DNA of 64,000 nucleotides from positions 1-64,000 of the forward strand of contig NZ_JADEVE010000073.1 in assembly GCF_016125955.1 (NCBI RefSeq), in the 5' to 3' direction. The position numbers were made by a program, and so were the translations under genes. The stretch is from Acetomicrobium sp. S15 = DSM 107314. Its GTDB lineage: Bacteria; Synergistota; Synergistia; Synergistales; Thermosynergistaceae. The notes below the pieces were generated by a model that ran no database searches, was not told where the DNA came from, and was given only the letters and a program-made list of their open reading frames with translations. Position 1 is the stretch's first letter; each line of letters opens with the position of its first letter. This document shows, piece after piece, positions 18,001 through 25,826 of the stretch.

Positions 18001-18392
18001 TCGGGACGAGCTTCGGCAAACTCTATCTCACGGTCAACTTCCTCGACGGCAAACCTTTTGAGGTCTTCGCTACGCTCGGCAAGTCGGGCAGAGATACGCA
18101 GGCTCATACAGAGGCTTTGGGCAGGTTGATCTCTTTGGCCTTGAGGAGTGGCGTGCCCGTCGATGACATTATAAGACAACTCAAGGGCATAGGCGGTGGC
18201 ACGCCCTTTTTGGAGGACAATGACCTCATTTTGAGCCTTCCGGATGCGATTGCGCGCGGTCTCGAGAGGGCTTTGGGGAGATCCGTAGAAGTCAAGGGCA
18301 GCGGCGATATGTGCCCTGTCTGTGGCGCTCCAGTAGTGTATTCTGAAGGGTGTGAGCGATGCACTGTTTGCGACTACTCGCGCTGCAGTTGA
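15075..18392 (+). CDS. nrdJ: Adenosylcobalamin-dependent (class II) ribonucleoside-diphosphate reductase, intein-containing
   Basis: The precursor is about 1105 residues, of which 371 are an intein, leaving an extein of about 734, normal for NrdJ. Extein motifs include [18 protein letters not shown], a first redox cysteine in [20 protein letters not shown], the active-site [20 protein letters not shown] (rebuilt after splicing) and a Cys-rich C-terminus (CPVCGAP, CERCTVC) that relays electrons. It makes deoxyribonucleotides with a B12-generated thiyl radical, oxygen-independent. The frame is open from a TTG at 15027 and an ATG at 15042, both inside the upstream gene. I prefer the TTG at 15075, which follows the previous stop and is preceded by GGGGTGAAGAGGG. 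Confidence 0.93.
   Translation: [1105 protein letters not shown]
15897..17009 (+). other. Intein with LAGLIDADG homing endonuclease in NrdJ
   Basis: This 371-residue insertion begins with Cys1 ([13 protein letters not shown], block A) and ends with the block F/G sequence [12 protein letters not shown] and GVVVHN; the next residue is Cys+1. Block B is ATAEHPVL (T63, H66 of the intein). Two LAGLIDADG-type motifs, LMGLLVGDG (residues 117-125) and [10 protein letters not shown] (218-227), keep their acidic residues, so the endonuclease looks intact. All splicing residues (C1, TxxH, H370, N371, C+1) are present, so it should be active. The insertion lies between ATNP and CGEQP, directly before the catalytic thiyl-radical cysteine. 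Confidence 0.95.
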
Positions 18393-18421
18393 AGTGAATA
18401 AAAGACGCACTTCGTTTGTCC

Positions 18422-19351
18422 ATGAGAGAGAGACGCGGCTTCGGTTTGGTTTATTTGTTTGCAGTGGTGCTCGTTATGCTCGTTGCGCTATCTGCCTATA
18501 TAGCATGGTGGTTTCACTATCGAGAGGTTAACCCTAAAGTCGTGGCAGCGATTCCCACTGTTTACGCAGAGGAAATTCTTTCTGAGGGGTGGCTTTTGTG
18601 GCACGAAGAGATATTGGCGACGCCGTATGCGGGTAAAATCATTTATTCAAGGCCTCGCGAAGCTCATCGTGTCTCCAAGGGAGAGACGGTGGCAGTTATC
18701 GATGCCGGCAGAGAGCGCGTTCGTCTCGCCTCACACAGGGCTGGGTACTTTGTGCCAGGGTTGGATGGTGCGGAGGGGGCGTGGCGATTTTCCGAGATAT
18801 GGCTTGGCTCCGGGTCGCCGAAGATTAAGACAGCTTTTAATTGGTTTGAAAATGGTCGCGCGCTCAAGCGCGGCGATCCCATAGGCAAGGTCGTACCAAT
18901 GCCGCAAAACTTGCGTTGTGTGGCCTTTATCGCGGCTACTCCCGATGTGCGGAGAACCATTGAATCCGGACGCCTGTCCATCAAGCTGAGACGTGAGGGG
19001 TTGCCGCTTTCAACGGAGGTTTTGGCCAGTGAGGAGCTCGTGGGAGTGTATAAAGTCTATCTCTCCCTCTCCCCTTATTTCCCGCCATCCGTCTTGACGT
19101 CCCGAAAACTTTCCTTCTATGTTTTTGTGGGGGAGCGCTCCGGGGTCGAGGTTCCCGAAAGCTCCGTCGTGATGAGAAATGGAAGACAAGGGGTTTGGGT
19201 CGTCGAGAGCGGCGTTACGACCTTTAGAAGTGTTCATGGGATGCCCGTCTCCTCGGGTCGCTTCGTGGTTACGGAAGGCTTGAAGGCCGGAGAGATAGTT
19301 ATCGAGGAGGGCAACAAGGCGAAAGAGGGGGGGCGAGTCCTTCTTTGGTAG
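18422..19351 (+). CDS. HlyD-like membrane-anchored protein
   Basis: This 309-residue protein has one N-terminal membrane helix (about residues 8-30) and a barrel-sandwich/HlyD-like extracytoplasmic part. That part includes YAGKIIYSRPREAHRVSKGE (lipoyl-like half), a second hairpin region and a C-terminal beta-rich domain with VPESSVVMRNGRQGVWVVE resembling the membrane-proximal domain of efflux adaptors. No transporter partner is encoded nearby. In many Clostridia-type genomes a similar HlyD-like gene precedes yggS-sepF-divIVA, as here. Function is not established; a cell-envelope or division role is suggested only by context. The in-frame TTG at 18416 is an alternative start. Confidence 0.65.
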   Translation: MRERRGFGLVYLFAVVLVMLVALSAYIAWWFHYREVNPKVVAAIPTVYAEEILSEGWLLWHEEILATPYAGKIIYSRPREAHRVSKGETVAVIDAGRERVRLASHRAGYFVPGLDGAEGAWRFSEIWLGSGSPKIKTAFNWFENGRALKRGDPIGKVVPMPQNLRCVAFIAATPDVRRTIESGRLSIKLRREGLPLSTEVLASEELVGVYKVYLSLSPYFPPSVLTSRKLSFYVFVGERSGVEVPESSVVMRNGRQGVWVVESGVTTFRSVHGMPVSSGRFVVTEGLKAGEIVIEEGNKAKEGGRVLLW

Positions 19352-19365
19352 GTTTAGTTGCAGAC

Positions 19366-20058
19366 ATGAAAGATCGGGTGAACGCCGTGCGCGAACGCAT
19401 AGCCTTGGCTGCGCAAAAAGCAGGGCGCAAGCCTCATGAGGTTCGCCTCGTGGCCGTCTCAAAGGGTCGAAGCGTGGAGGAGATGATCGAAGTTGTGCGC
19501 GCCGGCGTGGATGCGATAGGCGAAAACCGCGTTCAGGAGGCTGCGCAAAAGCGCGCCCTTTGGCCGGCGTCTATGGCGGTTCCGTGGCACATGGTCGGGC
19601 ACTTGCAGCGGAACAAGGCCTCAAAGGCGCTCGATCTCTTCGATATCATTCAAAGCGTGGACAGCATTCCCCTTGCGTATGTGCTTTCGTGCCTGGCCGC
19701 TCGGAGGGGAAAGATCCTCCCGATCCTCCTCGAGGTCAACGCTTCGCGCGAAGGGTCTAAATACGGATTTCCGCCTGAAGAGGCAGTAAATGCCGCGGAA
19801 GCTATCGCCGAGCTTTCAAATCTCAGCCTGCTCGGGTTGATGACCATAGGACCGCTTACGGACGATCGGGTGCAAGTGCGCAGCGCTTTCGAGCTTTTGC
19901 GCGAGTTGAGGGATAAAATAAACGAGACGCTTAAGTTGAATTTAAGCGAGCTTTCCATGGGTATGAGCGACGACTTCGAGATGGCCGTGGAAGAGGGAAG
20001 CACTATGGTGCGGATAGGACGCGCCATATTCGACCTCAAAAGGCCCTTTGAGGGGTGA
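19366..20058 (+). CDS. PLP homeostasis protein, YggS/YlmE family
   Basis: About 230 residues, a single-domain PLP-binding TIM barrel. Family motifs are VRLVAVSKGRSVEEM with the PLP lysine in SK, IGENRVQEA, WHMVGHLQRNKAS near residue 80, and the C-terminal LSMGMSDDFEMAVEEGSTMVR that binds the phosphate. It buffers pyridoxal phosphate and affects amino-acid metabolism; it has no known enzymatic reaction. The TTG at 19345 is an alternative start. It is placed directly before sepF and divIVA, the same order as ylmE-ylmF-divIVA in Firmicutes. Confidence 0.92.
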   Translation: MKDRVNAVRERIALAAQKAGRKPHEVRLVAVSKGRSVEEMIEVVRAGVDAIGENRVQEAAQKRALWPASMAVPWHMVGHLQRNKASKALDLFDIIQSVDSIPLAYVLSCLAARRGKILPILLEVNASREGSKYGFPPEEAVNAAEAIAELSNLSLLGLMTIGPLTDDRVQVRSAFELLRELRDKINETLKLNLSELSMGMSDDFEMAVEEGSTMVRIGRAIFDLKRPFEG

Positions 20059-20066
20059 GAAATATC

Positions 20067-20465
20067 ATGATAAGACGCCTTTTTTATCTCTTGGGGCTTG
20101 CCCCGTCGCCAGAGGAAGAAGAGGTAGACGAAGCGGATTACGATCAGATCGAGGAGCGGCGCACTCGCCTCCTTCAAAGCCCGGCGCCCCAGGCGAAAGT
20201 GATAATCTGCCAGGGTGATCTGTGCGCCGAGAAAAAGGAGGAACTCGCCGAGGCGCTTCACAGGGGCCAAATTATTTTCCTCGATTTGCGCCACTCCGAC
20301 CCTTCCTTGGGACAAAGCACCCTCGATTTCGTATGCGGCGTGGCTTACGCCATGAAGGGACATGTTATGCGTCTGTCGCCTGGTATATTTTTGGCCGCGC
20401 CTCGGAAAGGCCTGTTGGAAGTGTGGGAGGAAAAAGAGGAAGAAGAGGAGGAGGCCGGTGACTGA
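20067..20465 (+). CDS. sepF: Cell division protein SepF
   Basis: 132 residues. An amphipathic N-terminus (MIRRLFYLLGLAP) can act as a membrane-targeting helix, followed by an acidic linker. The SepF core then contains GQIIFLDLRHSDPSLGQSTLDFVCGVAYA with the conserved glycine and the LSPGIFLAAP strand. An acidic tail ends the protein. SepF polymerises and links FtsZ to the membrane. The ATG at 20067 is preceded by GAGGGGTGAG, better than the GTG at 20055. It overlaps divIVA by eight bases. Confidence 0.93.
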   Translation: MIRRLFYLLGLAPSPEEEEVDEADYDQIEERRTRLLQSPAPQAKVIICQGDLCAEKKEELAEALHRGQIIFLDLRHSDPSLGQSTLDFVCGVAYAMKGHVMRLSPGIFLAAPRKGLLEVWEEKEEEEEEAGD

Positions 20466-20916
20466 ACTGCTGAAGGCCTTGGATGTGATAAACCAGACGT
20501 TCAAGCGAGCGCTTCGCGGTTACGATCCCGTAGAGGTAGATGAGTTCCTGGACAGGGTGGCCGACTCGCTCCAGGCGTATGCTGAACGTTGCGTGGAGCT
20601 CGAGCGAGAGCTCGAACGCCTCAAAGAACAGATTCGAGAGTACAAAGGGATGAGGGATTCCCTTCAGGAAGCGCTCCTGATGGCCCAAAAGAGCGCCGAT
20701 GAGAGAGTGAGAGCCGCGGAAAAGCAGGCCGAAGCGATTGTGGCCGAAGCGCGCGCCCAAGCCGAACGTCTTCTAAAAGAGGCGGAAGACCACTCAAACG
20801 TCATAAAAGAAGAGATGTCCCGCCTTCAGCGAACCAAGCAAGACTTTGTCGCTGAATTTCGAGCCCTCCTCACCCGGTACCAGAACCTCATCGATTACGA
20901 GGGGGAGGGGAGTTGA
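20458..20916 (+). CDS. divIVA: DivIVA-domain protein
   Basis: 152 residues, starting at a GTG with AGGAGGAGG just upstream. The N-terminal DivIVA signature (FKRALRGYDPVEVDEFLDRV, about residues 15-34) binds curved membrane. Continuous coiled coil follows (about 35-140), rich in Glu/Arg/Ala. DivIVA-family proteins mark poles and septa and recruit division or envelope enzymes. It overlaps sepF and recG (TTGA overlap), so all three genes are probably translationally coupled. Confidence 0.92.
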   Translation: MTELLKALDVINQTFKRALRGYDPVEVDEFLDRVADSLQAYAERCVELERELERLKEQIREYKGMRDSLQEALLMAQKSADERVRAAEKQAEAIVAEARAQAERLLKEAEDHSNVIKEEMSRLQRTKQDFVAEFRALLTRYQNLIDYEGEGS

Positions 20917-22985
20917 CCTCTGCTCTCGCCCTCTCTTCTCCCGTGCGGTACATTAAAGGCGTAGGTCCCAAAAGGGCCGCGTTGCTGTCGCGATTGGGGG
21001 TAAACAGGGTCGATGACCTCCTCTTCCTCATCCCGAGACGTTACGAAGACAGAAGACACCTTACGCCGCTGCGCTCCACGATGGCAGGCGGCTTTGCTAC
21101 TGTTTTGGCCAGGGTGGTCGGCGTAGAGCGAAAAAGGGCACAAAAAGGGAATTTAGAGATCGTTACTGCGCTAATCACTGACGGCAACAGTTTTGCCAAG
21201 GCTATATGGTTCAACAGAAAAGGGATTGAAAAACTCCTCAAGCCCGGATGTAGCGTGGCGTTTTATGGGAAAGTGGAAGTGCGTTACGGTTGGCTTCAGA
21301 TCGCAAATCCCGAGTTTGAGATCTTAGAGGGAGAAGCCTCACCCGAAGAGATGGGAAAGATAGTGCCGGTGTATCCTTCCACTGAAGGGTTGAACCAACG
21401 GTGGCTTCGTCGTAAGGTGAGGGAAGTCCTCGAACAGTTTCTCCCTTCTATAGAAGACCCTTTACCGCAGAGCCTTTTGGCCAAAAGAAACCTCCTGCCG
21501 CTGAGGGAGGCATTGAGCGGTATCCATTACCCCGAAAGTGAGGATCACTGGAGGAAAAGCAGGACCCGCCTCGCATATGACGAGCTCTTTCTGCTTCAGC
21601 TCGGCCTCGCCATGAGACGGAAGAGGTATGAAAGAGATCACAAAGCGCCGAGGCTCCTCTGGTCCGGTTCGCTGCAGAGGACATTTTTGAAAAACCTTCC
21701 ATTCTCCTTGACCTCCGCTCAGGAGCGCGTCCTCGGCGAGATCGGTTCTGATGTAGAAAAGGATGTTCCCATGAATCGCCTCCTTCAGGGGGATGTGGGA
21801 TCGGGCAAGACGCTCATAGCCATAGCCTCCATGCTTTCCGCGGTCGATAGCGGTTATCAGGCAGCACTCATGGCTCCGACGGAGGTGCTGGCCAGACAGC
21901 ATTATATTAGGGTAAAAGAGACATTGGGTCGCATGGGCATCCGCTGCGCTCTGCTCACGAGCGGATTCAGCCAACCCGAGCGCGAGGCACGTCTGAAGGG
22001 CATAGCCTCGGGTGAGGTCGATGTGGTCATCGGAACACATGCCCTCATCCAGGAAGATGTGACCTTCTTTAAACTCGGGCTCGTGGTAATAGACGAACAA
22101 CACCGGTTCGGTGTGCTTCAGAGGCAGACGCTCACCTCTAAAGGCCTTCACCCTCATGTATTGGTCATGACGGCCACGCCAATACCGCGCACGCTGGCCA
22201 TATCCGTCTATGGGGATCTCTCGGTGTCGGTCTTGGACGAGTTCCCTCCAGGGCGAAAAGACGTGACCACTCGCTGGGTGCGCCGCAAGGAATTGGCAAA
22301 GCTTTATGACTTCATCCGCACTGAAGCAATGGCGGGACGCCAGATCTATTGGGTTTGCCCAGTAATAGAGGAAAGCGAGTCTCAAAACGTCACATCCGTC
22401 CTCGAACGGTATGAAAACCTAAAAGAAACCTTCGCCGATCTGAGGGTTGGACTCATGCACGGCCAGCTGAAAAGCGGCGACAAAGACGAGGTCTACGAGG
22501 ACTTCGTCGGAGGCAAACTGGACATATTGGTCTCCACGTCTGTCATAGAGGTGGGCATAGACGTGCCTAACGCCACCACAATGGTGATAGAAGACGCCCA
22601 TAGGTTTGGCCTGTCTCAATTGCATCAGTTACGCGGGCGCGTCGGCCGTGGCAGCCATAAGAGTTACTGCTTTTTGTTAGGTGAGCCATCTACGCCGGAG
22701 GGAGTGGAGCGGCTCAAGGTTTTGTGCGCCACGCAGAGCGGTTTTGACATAGCCGAATCCGATTTGCGATTGCGCGGACCTGGCGAGATATGCGGCACCC
22801 GTCAGCACGGCATCACCGACTTTCGAGTGGCCGACCTGTTGCGCGATGCCTCGCTTTTGGAGATGGCAAGGGAAGATGCAAACGAACTCATCTCGCTGGA
22901 CCCGAACCTCGAGGAATTTCCCTCCCTAAAGGCCAAGTTGCTCGCAAGTCTCGGAGAAGGCCTGAGCTTGGCCCTTACGGGATGA
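20913..22985 (+). CDS. recG: ATP-dependent DNA helicase RecG
   Basis: 690 residues, standard RecG length. An N-terminal wedge/OB domain begins with VRYIKGVGPKRAALLSRLGV. The helicase core has Walker A QGDVGSGKT near residue 295, DEQHRFG (motif II), MTATPIPRTLA (motif III), STSVIEVGIDVPNA and LRGRVGRG (motif VI), followed by the TRG-type region. RecG regresses stalled replication forks and branch-migrates Holliday junctions. The start is TTG overlapping the divIVA stop (TTGA) with GGGGGAGGGGAG before it. Confidence 0.97.
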   Translation: MTSALALSSPVRYIKGVGPKRAALLSRLGVNRVDDLLFLIPRRYEDRRHLTPLRSTMAGGFATVLARVVGVERKRAQKGNLEIVTALITDGNSFAKAIWFNRKGIEKLLKPGCSVAFYGKVEVRYGWLQIANPEFEILEGEASPEEMGKIVPVYPSTEGLNQRWLRRKVREVLEQFLPSIEDPLPQSLLAKRNLLPLREALSGIHYPESEDHWRKSRTRLAYDELFLLQLGLAMRRKRYERDHKAPRLLWSGSLQRTFLKNLPFSLTSAQERVLGEIGSDVEKDVPMNRLLQGDVGSGKTLIAIASMLSAVDSGYQAALMAPTEVLARQHYIRVKETLGRMGIRCALLTSGFSQPEREARLKGIASGEVDVVIGTHALIQEDVTFFKLGLVVIDEQHRFGVLQRQTLTSKGLHPHVLVMTATPIPRTLAISVYGDLSVSVLDEFPPGRKDVTTRWVRRKELAKLYDFIRTEAMAGRQIYWVCPVIEESESQNVTSVLERYENLKETFADLRVGLMHGQLKSGDKDEVYEDFVGGKLDILVSTSVIEVGIDVPNATTMVIEDAHRFGLSQLHQLRGRVGRGSHKSYCFLLGEPSTPEGVERLKVLCATQSGFDIAESDLRLRGPGEICGTRQHGITDFRVADLLRDASLLEMAREDANELISLDPNLEEFPSLKAKLLASLGEGLSLALTG

Positions 22986-22997
22986 GTGATAAAATTG

Positions 22998-23026
22998 TTG
23001 TTAAAGTCGGTCATTATTTGTAAAAT
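22998..23026 (+). promoter_or_regulatory. Putative sigma-70-type promoter of rny-ymdB
   Basis: TTGTTA (22998-23003), 17 bases, TAAAAT (23021-23026), just after the recG stop. This leaves a leader of about 110 bases before the rny ATG at 23141. Confidence 0.65.
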
Positions 23027-23140
23027 ATATATGACAGGCGAGGTTTGTGTTCTTGCGAGCAACGTGTGATAATTAGCAACTATTATTACCAGATAGCATT
23101 TCGAATGAACCTTGACAATAGGATAGGGAGTGACTGCGTC

Positions 23141-24670
23141 ATGGAAATCGTATTGCTTATAGGTAGCACAGGCATAGGCATTGCGGCTGGCTTTGTCATA
23201 TGCAAGATTATTGAACAAAAGAGGCTCAAGGGAACGAAGAAGCTGGCCGAGCAATTGTTACAGGAGGCTCAGAAGGAGGCAGAGCGTAAAAAGCGGGAGA
23301 TCCTTACAGAGGCCAAGGAGGCGGCATTGCAGATACGCCAAGACCTTGAGCGCGAGATAAAGGATCGCAGAGCAGAACTACAGCGGGCGGAACGACGCAT
23401 TGAGCAAAAAGAGGAGAGCCTCGACAAGAGGCTCGAAAACTTGAACCGCAAAGATGAGGAGATGCGAAACCGCCTGGCGGCGATAGAAAAACAAAAGCGA
23501 GAAATAGAACGCCTTCATGAGGAGGAATTGGCTCGCCTTCAAGAGATAGCTCAGATGTCCTGCGAAGAAGCCAGGCAGCATCTTTTGGCCAGGGCCGAAG
23601 AGGAAGCTGCCAGCGAGATCGGCCTGCGCATCAAAGAAATCGAAGAGAAGGTGCGACGCGAGGCGGCACGCAGGGCTCGAGAGATCATAGCTACGGCCAT
23701 TCAGCGGTGCGCTGTGGATCATACTTCAGAAGCCACGGTGAGCGTCGTGAATTTGCCGTCCGACGAAATGAAGGGAAGGATCATAGGTCGCGAAGGTCGC
23801 AATATCAGGGCATTTGAGATGCTCACCGGCGTGGATTTAATAGTGGACGATACGCCGGAAGCCGTCACGCTCAGCAGTTTTGATCCAGTCAGACGCGAGG
23901 TGGCGCGCATATCGTTGGAGCGCCTGATAATGGACGGGCGCATTCATCCGGCCCGTATAGAAGAGATCGTGGAAAAAGTCAGCAATGAAGTGGAAGAGAC
24001 GATCATCGAAGCGGGCGAGGAAGCGCTCCTCGAGGCCAACGTCAAGGGTGTGCACCCCGAGCTGGTAAAAGTTCTTGGGCAATTACGCTTTCGCGCGAGC
24101 TTCGGGCAGAATACGCTGGTGCACAGCTTAGAGGTGGCTAAGGTTGCAGGCCTTATGGCGGCCGAACTGGGAGTGGAGGAAAGCACGGCCAGAAGGGCAG
24201 GCTTGCTTCATGATATAGGTAAGGCGATAGATCATAATACAGAGGGATCTCACGCCCTCATAGGCGCTGACCTGGCCAAGCGCTATGGCGAATCGGATGA
24301 GATAGTAAATGCCATCGCCTCTCATCACGAGGAAGTGGAGCCGCAGAGCATCTACGCTGTGCTCATCGCAGCGGCCGACGCCGTGAGCGCTTCTCGTCCG
24401 GGTGCCCGCAAGGAAGACTTGGATGCCTACATCAAGCGCCTGGAGAAGCTGGAACAGATCGCGAAGACTTTTAAGGGCGTCGATAAGGCCTTTGCGATTC
24501 AGGCAGGACGAGAGGTGCGCGTCATGGTCTCCCCTACGGTGGCTGATGACGGGGCGGTTTACAAATTGTGTTACGAGATAGCCAAGAAGGTGGAGAATGA
24601 GATGAAGTATCCCGGTCAGATAAAGATCACGGTGATTCGCGAGATGCGCGCCGTGGAATACGCCAAGTGA
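23141..24670 (+). CDS. rny: Ribonuclease Y
   Basis: 509 residues: an N-terminal membrane anchor (residues 2-22), a long charged coiled coil (about 28-190), a KH domain with MKGRIIGREGRNIRAFEMLTG, and an HD domain with HSLEVAKVAGLMA, LLHDIGKAID and the DAVSASRPGARKE signature. RNase Y is the membrane-bound endoribonuclease that starts mRNA decay in many bacteria lacking RNase E. The frame is open upstream, but ATG 23141 with GGGAGTGA before it matches the family N-terminus. It is followed directly by ymdB, a conserved pairing. Confidence 0.96.
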   Translation: MEIVLLIGSTGIGIAAGFVICKIIEQKRLKGTKKLAEQLLQEAQKEAERKKREILTEAKEAALQIRQDLEREIKDRRAELQRAERRIEQKEESLDKRLENLNRKDEEMRNRLAAIEKQKREIERLHEEELARLQEIAQMSCEEARQHLLARAEEEAASEIGLRIKEIEEKVRREAARRAREIIATAIQRCAVDHTSEATVSVVNLPSDEMKGRIIGREGRNIRAFEMLTGVDLIVDDTPEAVTLSSFDPVRREVARISLERLIMDGRIHPARIEEIVEKVSNEVEETIIEAGEEALLEANVKGVHPELVKVLGQLRFRASFGQNTLVHSLEVAKVAGLMAAELGVEESTARRAGLLHDIGKAIDHNTEGSHALIGADLAKRYGESDEIVNAIASHHEEVEPQSIYAVLIAAADAVSASRPGARKEDLDAYIKRLEKLEQIAKTFKGVDKAFAIQAGREVRVMVSPTVADDGAVYKLCYEIAKKVENEMKYPGQIKITVIREMRAVEYAK

Positions 24671-24672
24671 CC

Positions 24673-25455
24673 ATGAAAATCTTATTTCTCGGCGACATTG
24701 TGGGAAAGCCGGGAAGGAAGTCGGTGAAGGAACTCCTGCCGAAGATAAAAGAGGAGAAGGGCCCCTTCGACTTCATCTTGGCCAACGGTGAAAACGGGGC
24801 CGGTGGTTTCGGTCTCACGGCCAAAGTCTTGGACGAGATGATGGGGATGGGCCTCGATTGCCTTACCAGCGGCAATCACATATGGGATAAGAAGGAGTTC
24901 GTTCCGAGACTGGCCGAGGAGATGTCTCTCCTCCGGCCGGCCAACTATCCGCCGCTCTGTCCGGGCAGGGGGGCTCTGACGCTGGAAAAAAAGGGGAAGC
25001 GCCTCGCGGTTTTGAACCTCCAAGGGAGGATTTTTATGCCGCCCATCGATTGCCCCTTCAGGTGCGCTGACGCCTTGCTGGAAGAAATAGACACCCCTTT
25101 TGTGCTGGTCGACTTTCACGCAGAGGCCACCTCTGAGAAGCAAGCCCTGGGCCTTTACCTGGATGGCAGGGTTTCTGCGGTTGTAGGCACACATACTCAC
25201 GTGCAGACCGCGGATGAGCGCATACTTCCAGGCGGCACGGCGTACATTACGGATGTCGGAATGACCGGAGGGCACGACGGCGTGATCGGTATGAGGCCAG
25301 AGAGCGTCCTGTCTCGGTTTTTGACGGGCATGCCGTCCAAGTTTGAAGCCTGCGAAAGCCGTCTCATTTTGAGCGCTCTCTCTGTGCTGCTCGACGATGC
25401 GGGAAGGGCCGTATCGCTGGAGCGCTTGCAATATTCGCTGTCAGAAAAGCTATGA
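24673..25455 (+). CDS. ymdB: YmdB-family metallophosphoesterase
   Basis: 260 residues with calcineurin-like metal-binding motifs: ILFLGDIVGKPGR at the N-terminus, NGENGAGGFGLT, SGNHIWDKKE (GNH motif) and the later DFHAEATSEK, GTHTHVQTAD and DVGMTGGHDGVIG. Members of this family hydrolyse cyclic nucleotides and phosphodiesters. It is typically found next to rny, as here, suggesting joint control of RNA turnover. The GTG at 24667 is an alternative start that overlaps rny. Confidence 0.93.
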   Translation: MKILFLGDIVGKPGRKSVKELLPKIKEEKGPFDFILANGENGAGGFGLTAKVLDEMMGMGLDCLTSGNHIWDKKEFVPRLAEEMSLLRPANYPPLCPGRGALTLEKKGKRLAVLNLQGRIFMPPIDCPFRCADALLEEIDTPFVLVDFHAEATSEKQALGLYLDGRVSAVVGTHTHVQTADERILPGGTAYITDVGMTGGHDGVIGMRPESVLSRFLTGMPSKFEACESRLILSALSVLLDDAGRAVSLERLQYSLSEKL

Positions 25456-25541
25456 AGCGTGAGAAGCAACATAACGCTGGGAAAGCAGTCTTCGTCTTAC
25501 CGAGTTTGTTCGCTTCAGGGCTGAAGTTTGTGGCTGAATTA

Positions 25542-25575
25542 CAAAAGAGCGAGGCCTCGAGGTCTCGCTCTTTTG
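25542..25575. terminator. Bidirectional hairpin terminator between ymdB and hypC
   Basis: Perfect 12-bp arms (25542-25553 and 25564-25575) around a 10-base loop; the stem runs from A/T-rich ends into GAGCGAG/CTCGCTC with TTTT on the descending arm. It separates the rny-ymdB transcript from hypCDE. Confidence 0.75.
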
Positions 25576-25595
25576 CGTGATTGGGGGGATAAAAG

Positions 25596-25826
25596 TTGTG
25601 TTTGGCTGTACCGCATAAAGTGGTAGAGATAATGGATGAAAATCGCGCGCTCGTGAGCACGGGCGGTGTGGAGCTGGAGGTGCGCACAGACCTGATCGAA
25701 GGCCTGCAGGTGGGCGATGTAGTCTTGGTCCACGCCGGATTTGTGATAGAAAAATATAACCAGGATGAGGGGGAGGAACTGGAATCCCTGTGGGAAGAGG
25801 TGATGCAATTTGCCTCAGGTCGGTGA
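25596..25826 (+). CDS. hypC: Hydrogenase maturation chaperone HypC
   Basis: 76 residues with the HypC/HupF signature MCLAVPHKVVEI and a small beta barrel. HypC escorts the Fe(CN)2CO precursor with HypD during [NiFe]-hydrogenase assembly. The family's essential cysteine is residue 2 after the initiator Met, which fixes the start at the TTG at 25596; GGGGGG lies about 5 bases upstream. It overlaps hypD by 17 bases. Confidence 0.95.
   Translation: MCLAVPHKVVEIMDENRALVSTGGVELEVRTDLIEGLQVGDVVLVHAGFVIEKYNQDEGEELESLWEEVMQFASGR

Noticed and set aside
17544-18410. 288-codon minus-strand open frame opposite the 3' end of nrdJ
   Set aside because: It mirrors conserved NrdJ sequence and lacks a ribosome-binding site.
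21462-22385. 307-codon minus-strand open frame inside recG
   Set aside because: RecG helicase motifs are continuous on the plus strand; the antisense product has no motif.
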